Positions 16,728 to 24,986 of a stretch of 64,000 bases of DNA are shown here, one piece after another. Position 1 is the first letter of the stretch. Each line of letters begins with the position of its first letter. The stretch is from JBFMFR01 sp040752025 (GTDB taxonomy: Bacteria; Chloroflexota; Anaerolineae; Anaerolineales; UBA4823). Made by a program: the position numbers and the translations under genes. The stretch is from NCBI GenBank assembly GCA_040752025.1, contig JBFMFR010000017.1:39438-103437 (forward strand), written 5' to 3'. Below the pieces are notes generated by a model. The model had not been told where the DNA came from, did no database searches, and was given only the letters and a program-made list of their open reading frames with translations.

Positions 16728-17396
16728 TTAGCGTTCTATTTTCGACAAAACTCTTGCTTGTTTGATCGTAGAGACAACAAAGATTGTTGCCAGGATACCT
16801 GCGACCACAATCGCCACCCAGTCGTAAACCGTCAGCTCCAGCGAGAACAGCTTTGTCTTTGGATTACCGATAAAGAAAACGAAAGTGTTCGAGATCACCG
16901 CAATAGCGCGTGCCTCCGTGGGCCCCAGCCCTGCGTACGAAATCTTGAACTCTCCCTTCACACAAGTACGCACATACACCAGCACAGACACCAACAAGTA
17001 GGCAATCAAAGCCAGGCAGGCCAGATCAAAACGAACATAAGGAGACAATCCTAATCCAAGAAAGACCAGCACCTCAGTAAAAGCATCAATAACGTGGTCT
17101 ACGAAAAAGCCGTAGCGCGGGCGCTCAATGTGGCGATAGCGCGCCAGGGTGCCATCCAGGCTGTCGCCGAACCAGTTAATCAAAAACCCCAGGCTGGCAA
17201 GCCAAAGGAAATTGCGGTCCAGGTTAGACAAGGCGTACCCCGTGAAAATAACCACGCCCCCTACCGCGCCGACAGCGGTCAGGATATCTGGCGTTACCCA
17301 ACGCGGCATACGCGCCGCCAACCACTGCAGCGCCGGCCGCTCTAAAAACCCCAGGAGAATGTCATTGACGCGATGGTGTTCTTTGATATCTGACAT
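16728..17396 (-). CDS. CDP-alcohol phosphatidyltransferase family membrane enzyme
   Basis: A 222-residue integral membrane enzyme. The start at 17396 (MSDIKEHH) has GGAGG 7 nt upstream. The family signature is complete: the DG-x2-AR-x8-G-x3-D-x3-D pattern is seen as DGTLARYRHIERPRYGFFVD followed by HVID, near residues 79-103. It uses a CDP-activated lipid or alcohol and a hydroxyl acceptor to build a phospholipid head group or an inositol or glycerol phosphate lipid. It lies 50 nt downstream of an LpxL-type acyltransferase gene, so phosphatidylinositol-type lipid synthesis is a reasonable guess. The acceptor is not readable from the sequence. Confidence 0.88.
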   Translation of the reverse strand: MSDIKEHHRVNDILLGFLERPALQWLAARMPRWVTPDILTAVGAVGGVVIFTGYALSNLDRNFLWLASLGFLINWFGDSLDGTLARYRHIERPRYGFFVDHVIDAFTEVLVFLGLGLSPYVRFDLACLALIAYLLVSVLVYVRTCVKGEFKISYAGLGPTEARAIAVISNTFVFFIGNPKTKLFSLELTVYDWVAIVVAGILATIFVVSTIKQARVLSKIER

Positions 17397-17446
17397 AAAC
17401 AAACCTCCAGGTAAAAATAAGCAAGCGACCCGGTCGCTATGCGCTT

Positions 17447-18346
17447 TCAAAGACGTTCATCAAGCACTTCTGGCCAGACAGGCTGTGTAATCACCCACTG
17501 AGCTGGAGCCTGGCGGATGAAATCCTGGCCAATCTCCAGAACCCGTTCTGCGTTGGCTAAAATCTCGGTTTCGCGGTCGGAATAAGAGCGTAATTCGACC
17601 GGCTCTGAAGCCAGAACATGACAGCGCCCATCTTCACCCATCACCGCTGCCATGACCATAACCGGAACGCCGGCGCGCAACGCCAGTTGCACGTAGTGCA
17701 CCGGGACTTGAGCGGGCCTTCCGAAGAAGCGTGGGCGGCACTTGACTTCTGCCATCGGGCGGTCAATCCCCGTAACCACAATTTCTCCCGCTTTCAAGCG
17801 CTGGATCACGTGGCGCAAGTTGGAAAGCGAGGCTGGCATGATTTCCAGACCAGCGCGCCGGCGCAACTCGTGCTGCCACGCAATCCCCTCTGTGGCATCC
17901 GGCATAGTCAGGCCGATGGAGCGCAATCCCTGGCTAGTAACAGCCTGGTAAGCCAGGTCGAAGTTGCTCATGTGCAAGCCGCACACGATCATCCCGCCAG
18001 CACGATTCTGGCAGCGCAGAATCAAGTCATCGATCGCCTGGCTGCGGGCGACAAAGCGCTGCAAAACCGCAGGACGATCTGCGTAATGAAATAGGTCGTA
18101 AAAAGCGCGAGCGATGTTGCGCAACACATCTTCCACAGCCGCATCCAACTGTTCTACAGAAAGCTCCCCCCGAACTACCCGCTGGTTGGCGCGAATGTTT
18201 CGCAGCATGGGTAGATCTCGCCGTCCGGAGATCTGCCCCGCAACCCGGTCTGCCAACCAATACCCCAGCCTGGGCGGCAAACTTCGGCTAAGTTGCTGGG
18301 CCAGCACCCCTGCCCGGCGGCTGTTGAGAAATTGTTGCAAGTCCAT
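17447..18346 (-). CDS. LpxL/HtrB-type lysophospholipid acyltransferase family protein
   Basis: About 299 residues from the ATG at 18346 (MDLQQF); another in-frame ATG at 18376 gives ten more residues but would overlap the likely promoter. The catalytic H-x4-D motif is present as HMSNFD (about residues 124-129), and VVTGIDRP near 190 matches the second block of the family. Members acylate lipid A in diderms, or phosphatidylinositol mannosides in actinobacteria. Since the surrounding genome looks monoderm, acylation of a glycolipid made with the neighbouring CDP-alcohol phosphotransferase is more likely. No Shine-Dalgarno sequence is visible. Confidence 0.82.
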   Translation of the reverse strand: MDLQQFLNSRRAGVLAQQLSRSLPPRLGYWLADRVAGQISGRRDLPMLRNIRANQRVVRGELSVEQLDAAVEDVLRNIARAFYDLFHYADRPAVLQRFVARSQAIDDLILRCQNRAGGMIVCGLHMSNFDLAYQAVTSQGLRSIGLTMPDATEGIAWQHELRRRAGLEIMPASLSNLRHVIQRLKAGEIVVTGIDRPMAEVKCRPRFFGRPAQVPVHYVQLALRAGVPVMVMAAVMGEDGRCHVLASEPVELRSYSDRETEILANAERVLEIGQDFIRQAPAQWVITQPVWPEVLDERL

Positions 18347-18383
18347 TGCGCCGATTTTACCATTATTAACTGGCATTAATGTA

Positions 18384-18411
18384 TTGACAAACGATTTAGA
18401 TCATGTATAAT
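18384..18411 (+). promoter_or_regulatory. Consensus promoter of the lacI-hexuronate cluster
   Basis: TTGACA at 18384-18389, a 16-nt spacer and TATAAT at 18406-18411, both exact consensus hexamers. The start point should fall near 18418, inside the first of three tandem operators. No comparable promoter was found between the genes from 19.5 to 52.4 kb, so this one may drive much of the cluster. On the opposite strand TTGTCA with AATAAT 17 nt further could serve the acyltransferase gene. Confidence 0.88.
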
Positions 18412-18414
18412 AAT

Positions 18415-18450
18415 GTTAGCGCTAACGGTAGCGCTAACGAGAGCGCTAAC
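18415..18450 (+). promoter_or_regulatory. Three tandem LacI-type operators (12-bp period)
   Basis: Three head-to-tail 12-mers: GTTAGCGCTAAC (18415-18426), GGTAGCGCTAAC (18427-18438) and GAGAGCGCTAAC (18439-18450). Each contains the palindrome AGCGCT with a central CG, as LacI/GalR-family proteins prefer; the first is a full 12-bp palindrome. They begin 3 nt after the -10 box and cover the start point and early leader, so the repressor encoded 23 nt later should shut off its own promoter. The exact 12-bp spacing puts the sites on nearly the same DNA face. Confidence 0.88.
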
Positions 18451-18472
18451 AGCGCAAGAAGAAAGGCTTAGT

Positions 18473-19486
18473 ATGGCTTATCGAGTCACGATGGCTGATG
18501 TCGCACAACAGGCTGGCGTTTCGCTTATGACCGTCTCGCGGGTTGTCAACAATAAGGGGGATGTCAGCGCAGAAACCCGCCAGCGTGTGCAACAAGTCAT
18601 CGAAGAGCTGGGCTTCCGTCCCAGCGGCATCGCTCGCAGTCTGGCAACACAGCGCACAGGCACCGTTGGATTAATCGTACCCGATATCGCCAATCCGTAT
18701 TTCTCCGGCATGGCGCATGGCATTACCGAAGTAGCCTACACAGAAGGGATAGGCGTCTTATTGTGCGACTGCGAGGAAGACCCGGAGCGCGAGCTCGAAA
18801 TGCTGGATATCCTGGAAGAAAAACGCGTGGATGGCGTCCTGGTCGCCGCTCCGCGCGTGGATAGCCGCAGGCTCATCCCTGCCCTGGCCCACCATCCCAA
18901 CGCAGTCATCATCAATCGCCAGTTCAAAGAGCAAAACTCCGTCACGGCCCTGGGCTACGTGATTAACGATGATGAGGGCGGTGCCCGAGAAGCTACGCGC
19001 CTGCTGCTTAACAAAGGGCATCCCGCAGTAGGATTTCTGGCTGGTCCGCAACGCTCCTATGGCTCCCAGAAGCGCATGGATGGCTACCAGCAGGCATTGA
19101 AAGATGCCGGTATCCCTTATGACCCAAACATCGTGATGTACTGCGCGCCCACTGTCAAAGGCGGGCGCGACGCCGCACTACACTTCCTCAGACAACAGCC
19201 ACAGATCACCTCCTTGCTATGTTTCAACGATTTAATCGCCATCGGCGTTTTACAGGCATGCAGCCAGATAGGACGGCGCGTACCTGAAGACCTGGCAGTC
19301 GTCGGCCATGATGACATCCCCATGGCCTCCTGGGTCAATCCCCCTCTGACGACCTGTCGTGTGCTCTTCGAAGAAATGGGGCGCTTAGCCGTGCAATTGC
19401 TGATCGATCACTTGCGCGATTGCCCGGAGCGCTGCAGCAACATTGTCTTGACTCCCGAAATCGTCCAACGTGCCAGTGCACCTTAG
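18473..19486 (+). CDS. LacI/GalR family transcriptional repressor
   Basis: A 337-residue regulator. The start at 18473 (MAYRVTMADVAQQ) has AAAGG 6 nt upstream; an in-frame ATG at 18413 lies inside the promoter and is rejected. The N-terminal HTH (MADVAQQAGVSLMTVSRVVN) and hinge helix (LGFRPSGIARSLA) are followed by a periplasmic-binding-protein-like effector domain starting at TVGLIVPDIANPYFSGM. It presumably senses a uronate or a catabolic intermediate. It is the first gene behind a promoter with three tandem operators, and the ABC importer and hexuronate genes follow on the same strand. Autoregulation and control of the cluster are inferred. Confidence 0.94.
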   Translation: MAYRVTMADVAQQAGVSLMTVSRVVNNKGDVSAETRQRVQQVIEELGFRPSGIARSLATQRTGTVGLIVPDIANPYFSGMAHGITEVAYTEGIGVLLCDCEEDPERELEMLDILEEKRVDGVLVAAPRVDSRRLIPALAHHPNAVIINRQFKEQNSVTALGYVINDDEGGAREATRLLLNKGHPAVGFLAGPQRSYGSQKRMDGYQQALKDAGIPYDPNIVMYCAPTVKGGRDAALHFLRQQPQITSLLCFNDLIAIGVLQACSQIGRRVPEDLAVVGHDDIPMASWVNPPLTTCRVLFEEMGRLAVQLLIDHLRDCPERCSNIVLTPEIVQRASAP

Positions 19487-19505
19487 ACGGTCTGTTGCTT
19501 TCAAA

Positions 19506-19515
19506 AAGGAGGTGA
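19506..19515 (+). other. Orphan Shine-Dalgarno-like sequence
   Basis: AAGGAGGTGA, a perfect complement to the 16S rRNA 3' end, stands 20 nt after the lacI stop with no ATG, GTG or TTG within a usable distance. The next gene has its own site at 19584-19594. It may be a ribosome standby site, a relic, or chance. Confidence 0.4.
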
Positions 19516-19596
19516 CTCTTCTATCGATCAAAACCATATTCCGAAAACAGATTGCAAATTTCATTTTCCCAAATTCAAACTGTGAGGAAGGAAGAT

Positions 19597-21585
19597 ATGT
19601 ACACGAGAAAAACTGACCTTTGGAAAATCTTGACCCTGGTTCTGGCGCTCTCCCTGATCCTGTCAGCCTGCGCGCCGCAGGTGATCAAGGAAACCGTCGT
19701 CGTTACCCAGGAAGTCGAAAAAGTGGTCGAAAAGACGGTGGAGGTGGAGAAAATTGTTGAAGTAACGCCCGTGCCACCCTCCGAATACAGCGAAGCCCCC
19801 CAGCTTAAAGAAATGGTGGATAAAGGTGAGCTGCCCCCAGTAGAAGAGCGCATCCCTGAGAATCCCCTGGTGGTCCTGCCGGTCAAGTCGATAGGCCAGT
19901 ATGGCGGCGTATGGCACCGTGGCTGGCGCGGCAAATCCGACTTTCACTGCTTCGGTCGTATCAACTACGAGACCATCCTGCGCTGGCCGCGCGATCCGAA
20001 AGACCCTGTGCAGCCGGGCCTGGCTGAAAAGTGGGATTGGAACGCAGATGGCACTGAGTTGACCCTGTACCTGCGCAAGGGCTTGAAATGGTCAGACGGC
20101 GAGCCCTTCACCGTGGAAGACATTATCTTCTGGTGGGAAGATATCGAAAATGATCCCAAGATCACCGCTGCCATTCATGCCGAATGGATGGTGAATGGTG
20201 AGCCGATGACGCTCGAAAAGATCGATGAAACAACCATCAAGCTCAAATTCGCTGGCCCCAACGGCCTGGCGGAAACCGTCGGCCTGGCCTTCCATGGCAA
20301 CCAGTGGCCGTTGAATTTCGAACGGTTTGGCTTCTTTGCCCCTCGCCACTACCTGGAGCAATTCCACCCCAAGTACAATTCCAATGCCACCTATGAGGAA
20401 TTCGAAGCCAAGGCGGATGATTACAACACCGAACGTCCGGTGATGACCCCCTGGAAAATCACCGAATTGGAAGAGGGCGGCGATCATATGGTTGCCACCC
20501 GCAACCCATTCTACTGGAAAGTCGATGTTGAAGGCCAGCAGTTGCCTTACATTGATGAAGTCTACTTCTACCTGGTGCAGGACAACACCGCAGTGAACTC
20601 ACTGGCCCTGGAAGGCAAGCTGGATATGCAGCACCGCGGCCTCGATCTGTCGCAGTACCCGGTTTTCATGGAAAACGCGGATAAGTACGATTATCACATG
20701 CTGCTCTGGACCGTTGCCCAGGCTTCTGGGTTGACCTTCTTCCCCAATCAGAGCTACAAGGATCCAATGTACCGCGAGCTGCTGCAGACCTTTGAGTTCC
20801 GCCAGGCGCTCTCGCAGGCCATCGACCGCGAGGCGCTCAACGACATCATGTGGCTGGGCCAGGCTACGCCGCGAACCATCAGTGTTGTCGATGAATCACC
20901 GCTGTTCCAAGCAGATATCGAGAACATCTATGGTGATTATGATGTGGAACTGGCGAAATCCCTGCTGGACGAGGTCGGCCTGCCAGTAGGTACAGACGGG
21001 ATGCGCACATTTGCCGATGGTTCGCCCCTGCAACTGGTGATCGAAACCTCGTACACATCGGGTACGCTGAACGATGGGATCGAACTTGTGGCTGAGTACT
21101 GGCGGGCAGTGGGGCTGAACATCTCGGTTGAGGCGACCTCACGCGATGTTTACTGGCCTCGGGCGATTGCTAACGAAGTCATGATCGCCACTTGGTCGAC
21201 AGACCGCGGATTGGTTCCGATGATCGACCCAATCTACCAGTTCCCCTTCGACAATCGCTCCTGGATGGGTCCCGCCTTCGGCGACTGGTACAAGAGCGGC
21301 GGCACGACCGGCGAAGAGCCCAACCCCGAGTTGAAAGAATTGATGGATCTGTACGATCAATATCGAGGGACAGTCGATCCTGCCGAGCAACTCAAGATTG
21401 CCAAGGAACTCGTGCGCAAGACCACCACGTCTCTGAACGTGATCCAAACCGCAGGCATGTCACCAGGCCCTGTGGTGGTGCTGAACAACTTCATGAACGT
21501 AATGGGTGAGCACGTTTCCGACTGGATTATCATGACACCCGGCACAATGGATCCAAGCCACTTCTGGATCGATCAAGGACAGTAA
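19597..21585 (+). CDS. ABC transporter substrate-binding lipoprotein (SBP family 5, DppA/OppA-like)
   Basis: A 662-residue lipoprotein; start at 19597 behind GAGGAAGGAAG. The signal ends in LSAC (Cys 25). A low-complexity tether rich in V, E and K (about 40-57) is typical of Chloroflexota and Thermotogota binding proteins. The mature part has the family-5 layout, for example LYLRKGLKWSDGEPFTVED near 155-173. Family-5 proteins bind peptides, but in thermophiles and soil bacteria many bind oligosaccharides. Since the rest of the cluster degrades pectin and uronides, an oligogalacturonide-type ligand is inferred. It is followed by two permeases and two ATPases. Confidence 0.9.
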   Translation: MYTRKTDLWKILTLVLALSLILSACAPQVIKETVVVTQEVEKVVEKTVEVEKIVEVTPVPPSEYSEAPQLKEMVDKGELPPVEERIPENPLVVLPVKSIGQYGGVWHRGWRGKSDFHCFGRINYETILRWPRDPKDPVQPGLAEKWDWNADGTELTLYLRKGLKWSDGEPFTVEDIIFWWEDIENDPKITAAIHAEWMVNGEPMTLEKIDETTIKLKFAGPNGLAETVGLAFHGNQWPLNFERFGFFAPRHYLEQFHPKYNSNATYEEFEAKADDYNTERPVMTPWKITELEEGGDHMVATRNPFYWKVDVEGQQLPYIDEVYFYLVQDNTAVNSLALEGKLDMQHRGLDLSQYPVFMENADKYDYHMLLWTVAQASGLTFFPNQSYKDPMYRELLQTFEFRQALSQAIDREALNDIMWLGQATPRTISVVDESPLFQADIENIYGDYDVELAKSLLDEVGLPVGTDGMRTFADGSPLQLVIETSYTSGTLNDGIELVAEYWRAVGLNISVEATSRDVYWPRAIANEVMIATWSTDRGLVPMIDPIYQFPFDNRSWMGPAFGDWYKSGGTTGEEPNPELKELMDLYDQYRGTVDPAEQLKIAKELVRKTTTSLNVIQTAGMSPGPVVVLNNFMNVMGEHVSDWIIMTPGTMDPSHFWIDQGQ

Positions 21586-21602
21586 AACCAACCGCTAGTC
21601 AA

Positions 21603-21634
21603 TGTGTTGGGCGATCTTAGTATCGCCCAACACA
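21603..21634 (+). other. Stem-loop after the binding-protein gene
   Basis: Thirteen-bp perfect stem 21603-21615 (TGTGTTGGGCGAT) with 21622-21634, six-nt loop CTTAGT, 17 nt past the stop codon. No U-tract follows; instead a palindromic element copy (21637-21657) comes next. It probably protects the abundant binding-protein message or attenuates readthrough to the permeases. Confidence 0.65.
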
Positions 21635-21636
21635 CT

Positions 21637-21657
21637 GGCGGAGCGAAGTGCTCCGCT
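21637..21657 (-). repeat. Palindromic element copy A (intergenic, inverted)
   Basis: TGGCGGAGCGAAGTGCTCCGC matches the complement of the 21-bp element (reference copy at 40736-40756) at every position. It stands between the binding-protein and first permease genes, directly after a 13-bp stem-loop. Confidence 0.85.
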
Positions 21658-21704
21658 TCTAAATTTATTGGCAACGTTCTTGTCGAGACGAAAGGAAGTA
21701 TTCG

Positions 21705-22688
21705 ATGGTGTCATATATCTTGAGGCGGCTTGCCGTCATGATCCCAACTTTATTTCTAATTTCCATTATTACTTTTATCATTATTCAATTGCCGCCAGGG
21801 GATTACTTTACCACGTTGCAGGCATTGGTTGCTGAATCAGGTGGAGGGATGGATACAACCGCCTTTTTGCGCCTGGAGCAAATTTATGGCCTGGATAAGC
21901 CGTTGTATGTCCAATATTTCCGCTGGGTTGCCGGTTGGTTCCGGCTAGACTTTGGATATTCACTGGAATGGGGAGCGCCTGTCTGGAACGTAATTTCCAA
22001 ACAGTTGAATTTCACCCTGTTTTTGGGTTTCTTATCGATGATTTTTATGATGATCACTGCGATCCCAATCGGCATCTATTCTGCTACCCACCAATACTCT
22101 TTTGGCGATCATGCCTTGTCTGCGATCGGGTTTATCGGCCTGTGTCTCCCCGGGTTCCTGCTGGCTTTGTTGTGGATGTTCCTTGGAATTGTGGTTTTTC
22201 ATTTTGATGTGGGTAATACAATGTCTATGGAATTTCGAGATGCCCCCTGGACTCTGGCAAAAATATGGGATTACACCTATCATTTGATCCCGGCAGTGGT
22301 TATCCTGGGCCTCTCCAGCACCGCACAGTTGCAGCGCATCATGCGCAGCAACCTGCTGGATGTGCTGGGGATGCAGCATATCACCACCGCTCGCGCCAAG
22401 GGCCTTAAAGAGGGCAAAGTAATCAACAAGTATGCAGTCCGCTTGGCGATAAACCCGCTCATTAGCGTTCTGGCTCTGGAAATTCCCAAGATTATCAACC
22501 AGTCGGCCTTGGTAGGCATTGTGATGCTGCTGCCTACCCTGGGACCGGTCTATTTGCGATCCTTACTCAGCCAGGATGTATATCTTTCAGGCACGATCTT
22601 GTTGGTTACTACCGTGATGCTGATGGTATCGAACTTGATCGCAGATATCATCCTGGCCTGGGCCGATCCCCGCATTACGCTTACTTGA
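21705..22688 (+). CDS. ABC transporter permease (DppB/OppB family)
   Basis: A 327-residue permease starting MVSYILRRLAVMIPTLFLIS, the typical opening of DppB-type proteins, with six helices. The cytoplasmic binding-protein-dependent transport loop is ARAKGLKEGKVINKYAVR near residue 232-249. AAAGGAAG lies 7-8 nt before the ATG. With the DppC-type protein downstream it forms the membrane channel of the importer. The stop codon TGA coincides with the start of a tandem pair of 21-bp palindromic elements. Confidence 0.93.
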   Translation: MVSYILRRLAVMIPTLFLISIITFIIIQLPPGDYFTTLQALVAESGGGMDTTAFLRLEQIYGLDKPLYVQYFRWVAGWFRLDFGYSLEWGAPVWNVISKQLNFTLFLGFLSMIFMMITAIPIGIYSATHQYSFGDHALSAIGFIGLCLPGFLLALLWMFLGIVVFHFDVGNTMSMEFRDAPWTLAKIWDYTYHLIPAVVILGLSSTAQLQRIMRSNLLDVLGMQHITTARAKGLKEGKVINKYAVRLAINPLISVLALEIPKIINQSALVGIVMLLPTLGPVYLRSLLSQDVYLSGTILLVTTVMLMVSNLIADIILAWADPRITLT

Positions 22689-22728
22689 GGAGCACTTCGC
22701 TCCGCCAGAGGAGCACTTCGCTCCGCCA
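22687..22728 (+). repeat. Palindromic element copies B1-B2 (exact 21-bp tandem duplication)
   Basis: Two identical 21-mers, GAGGAGCACTTCGCTCCGCCA, at 22687-22707 and 22708-22728, followed by GAGGA, the first five bases of a third. Each differs at one base from the reference copy at 40736. The array fills the 52-nt gap between the two permease genes and begins at the stop codon of the first. Confidence 0.92.
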
Positions 22729-22740
22729 GAGGAATGATCT

Positions 22741-23934
22741 ATGGATAGCAATCAATTAAAAACTAAGCGTGAAGAAATCCACAGGCTATATGAGGAGCTT
22801 GCCAGTTCCCAAAGCCCAGTGGAATCGCCGGCTGATCTGAGTCCCGGGAAATCTTTGGAAAAGGTTTATGGAGCATCCCAATGGGCGTTGATCTGGCGCA
22901 AGTTTATCCGTAACAAGGCTGCTCTTGGCGGGGGAATCGTTATCTTACTTCTATACTTGATCGCCCTTTTTGGAGATTTCGTCGCTCCTTATGGAAGGGA
23001 TACCCGCTTCAGAGAGAGTATCTACATGCCCCCCGCCAAGGTGCAGTTTTTCGATAATGGTAGGTTGCGATTATTTATCTATCAGGAAGAACAAGAACTC
23101 GACAAGAATTTGAGGCGTATCTATACCACCAATTATGAAAAGAAAATTCCGATCCAATTTTTTGTGCATGGCACCCCATACAAACTTATCGGCTTGTTCG
23201 AAGGGGATGTTCACCTGTTTGGCCTACCAGAGGGAGAGGGGATGATCGCTTTGCTGGGAGCCGATCGCCAGGGGCGCGATATGTTCTCGCGCATTGTGAT
23301 TGGCAGCCAGGTATCGTTGACCATTGGCCTGGTAGGGGTAATTCTATCCCTGATCCTGGGCACCGTTCTGGGCATCATTTCAGGTTACTACAGCGGCCGG
23401 GTCGATGATTTCATCCAGCGCCTGATTGAACTGATCCGCTCCTTCCCCAGCGTCCCGTTGTGGATGGCGCTCTCGGCGGCTATTCCTCTTACCTGGTCGA
23501 TCATGCAAACTTACTTCGCCATCAGCGTTATTCTCTCTCTGCTGGGTTGGACCTGGTTAGCGCGCCAGTTGCGCGGCCAAGTGCTTGCCTTGCGCAGCCA
23601 GGATTTTGTCATGGCTTCTAAACTGGCAGGCGCCAGCGATGCATGGATCATTTTCCGCCACCTGATCCCAGCTACGCTGGGGCAAATCATCGTGGTATCC
23701 ACCCTGCAGATGCCTTCCATGATCCTGGCAGAGACAGCCCTGAGCTGGTTAGGCCTGGGGCTGCGCCCGCCGGTAGTCAGTTGGGGTGTATTGATCCAGG
23801 AATCGCAAAACTATCAATCCTTGGCGCTCTATCCCTGGGTCTTCACCCCGGCCATCGCTGTGGCGATCTGCATCCTGGCTTTCAGCTACCTGGGCGATGG
23901 CCTGCGCGACTCCGTAGACCCTTACACGATTTAG
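22741..23934 (+). CDS. ABC transporter permease (DppC/OppC family)
   Basis: A 397-residue permease. About 50 hydrophilic N-terminal residues precede the family opening WRKFIRNKAALGGGIVILLL. An external loop of about 110 residues (to about 180) follows helix 1 and is longer than usual for DppC, as seen in oligosaccharide-type systems. The membrane domain contains the EAA-like loop AGASDAWIIFRHLIP and the conserved ending SYLGDGLRDSVDPYT. It pairs with the DppB-type permease. The ATG follows AGAGGAATGATCT, a usable SD site made partly by the edge of the palindromic element. Confidence 0.92.
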   Translation: MDSNQLKTKREEIHRLYEELASSQSPVESPADLSPGKSLEKVYGASQWALIWRKFIRNKAALGGGIVILLLYLIALFGDFVAPYGRDTRFRESIYMPPAKVQFFDNGRLRLFIYQEEQELDKNLRRIYTTNYEKKIPIQFFVHGTPYKLIGLFEGDVHLFGLPEGEGMIALLGADRQGRDMFSRIVIGSQVSLTIGLVGVILSLILGTVLGIISGYYSGRVDDFIQRLIELIRSFPSVPLWMALSAAIPLTWSIMQTYFAISVILSLLGWTWLARQLRGQVLALRSQDFVMASKLAGASDAWIIFRHLIPATLGQIIVVSTLQMPSMILAETALSWLGLGLRPPVVSWGVLIQESQNYQSLALYPWVFTPAIAVAICILAFSYLGDGLRDSVDPYTI

Positions 23935-23961
23935 AGTAACCCCGAAACCAACTGGAGCAGT

Positions 23962-24969
23962 ATGAGTACCCAGACAGATCGAGACGACTTTCTTGTACGC
24001 ATTGAAAACCTGAAAACCTACTTCCGCACTCTGGATGGAATCGTGCGGGCAGTAGATGGGGTTTCATTGGAAATCAACCCTGGGGAAGCCCTGGGGTTGG
24101 TAGGCGAATCCGGTTGTGGGAAAAGCGTCACAGCTTTTTCGATCTTGCGCCTGTTACCCAAGAGTAGCCAGATCGCCGATGGCAAGATACTTTATAGACG
24201 AAGCAGCACGAACATCATCGACCTGACTACAGTGGACCCCAATGGTGATCTAATCCGTAGCATCCGCGGCAACGAGATCGCCATGATCTTTCAGGAGCCG
24301 CTGACATCGCTATCTCCTGTTCACACAGTAGGCAGCCAGATCGCAGAAGCTGTCACGCTGCACCAGAATACCAGCGCTGAACAGGCCCGGGAAATCGCCA
24401 TTTCCATGCTGTCGCAAGTCGGCATTGCACTGCCCAGCCAACGTTATGATGAATACCCGCATCAATTTTCAGGCGGAATGCGCCAGCGAGCCATGATCGC
24501 CATGGCGCTTTCGTGCAACCCACAATTGCTGATCGCCGATGAGCCAACGACTGCTCTGGATGTTACCATCCAGGCCCAGATTCTCGAACTGATGAAATAC
24601 TTGCAAGCAGAGCTGGGCATGGCAATTTTGATGATCACTCACAACCTGGGAGTGATCGCCGAAATGTGCGACCGCGTGGCGGTGATGTACATGGGTAAGG
24701 TCATCGAAAGCGCCAGCGTGCGCACCATTTTCCGCAATCCGTTGCACCCATACACCGTGGGGCTGATGCGCTCCATCCCTCAACTGGGCCGCCAGATCAA
24801 GGACCGCCTGACCCCCATCCCCGGCAGCGTGCCCGATCCATATTCGATCCCGCCGGGATGCGCCTTCTACCCGCGCTGCCCGGCTCCCAAGCGCCCGGCC
24901 TGCTCCCAGGAGGTGCCTTTGACCGAGGTTGAGCCAGGCCATTTCATACAGTGCACCCTGTACTCGTAA
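23962..24969 (+). CDS. Oligopeptide-type ABC transporter ATP-binding protein (DppD family)
   Basis: A 335-residue ATPase with Walker A GESGCGKS (about 49-56), signature FSGGMRQR, Walker B LLIADEPTTALD, and the C-terminal oligopeptide/dipeptide domain with CAFYPRCPAPKRPAC, whose four cysteines bind an iron-sulfur or metal centre in this family. It starts 27 nt after the DppC stop. The ATPase heterodimerises with the DppF-type protein encoded next to power the importer. Confidence 0.94.
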   Translation: MSTQTDRDDFLVRIENLKTYFRTLDGIVRAVDGVSLEINPGEALGLVGESGCGKSVTAFSILRLLPKSSQIADGKILYRRSSTNIIDLTTVDPNGDLIRSIRGNEIAMIFQEPLTSLSPVHTVGSQIAEAVTLHQNTSAEQAREIAISMLSQVGIALPSQRYDEYPHQFSGGMRQRAMIAMALSCNPQLLIADEPTTALDVTIQAQILELMKYLQAELGMAILMITHNLGVIAEMCDRVAVMYMGKVIESASVRTIFRNPLHPYTVGLMRSIPQLGRQIKDRLTPIPGSVPDPYSIPPGCAFYPRCPAPKRPACSQEVPLTEVEPGHFIQCTLYS

Positions 24970-24986
24970 TCTGACAGGATCTGTGA

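Noticed and set aside
18415..18450. Short tandem repeats considered as a CRISPR fragment
   Set aside because: Twelve-base period with no spacers; the palindromic AGCGCT core and position at a LacI promoter identify operators.
18413..18472. In-frame ATG giving 20 extra residues on the LacI protein
   Set aside because: It lies within the -10 box and operators of the promoter, so it cannot be transcribed as a start codon from that promoter; ATG 18473 has a ribosome site and begins the canonical helix-turn-helix.
22687..22733. Tandem 21-mers considered as a CRISPR or minisatellite
   Set aside because: No spacers, only two full units, and single copies of the same sequence are dispersed in other genes.
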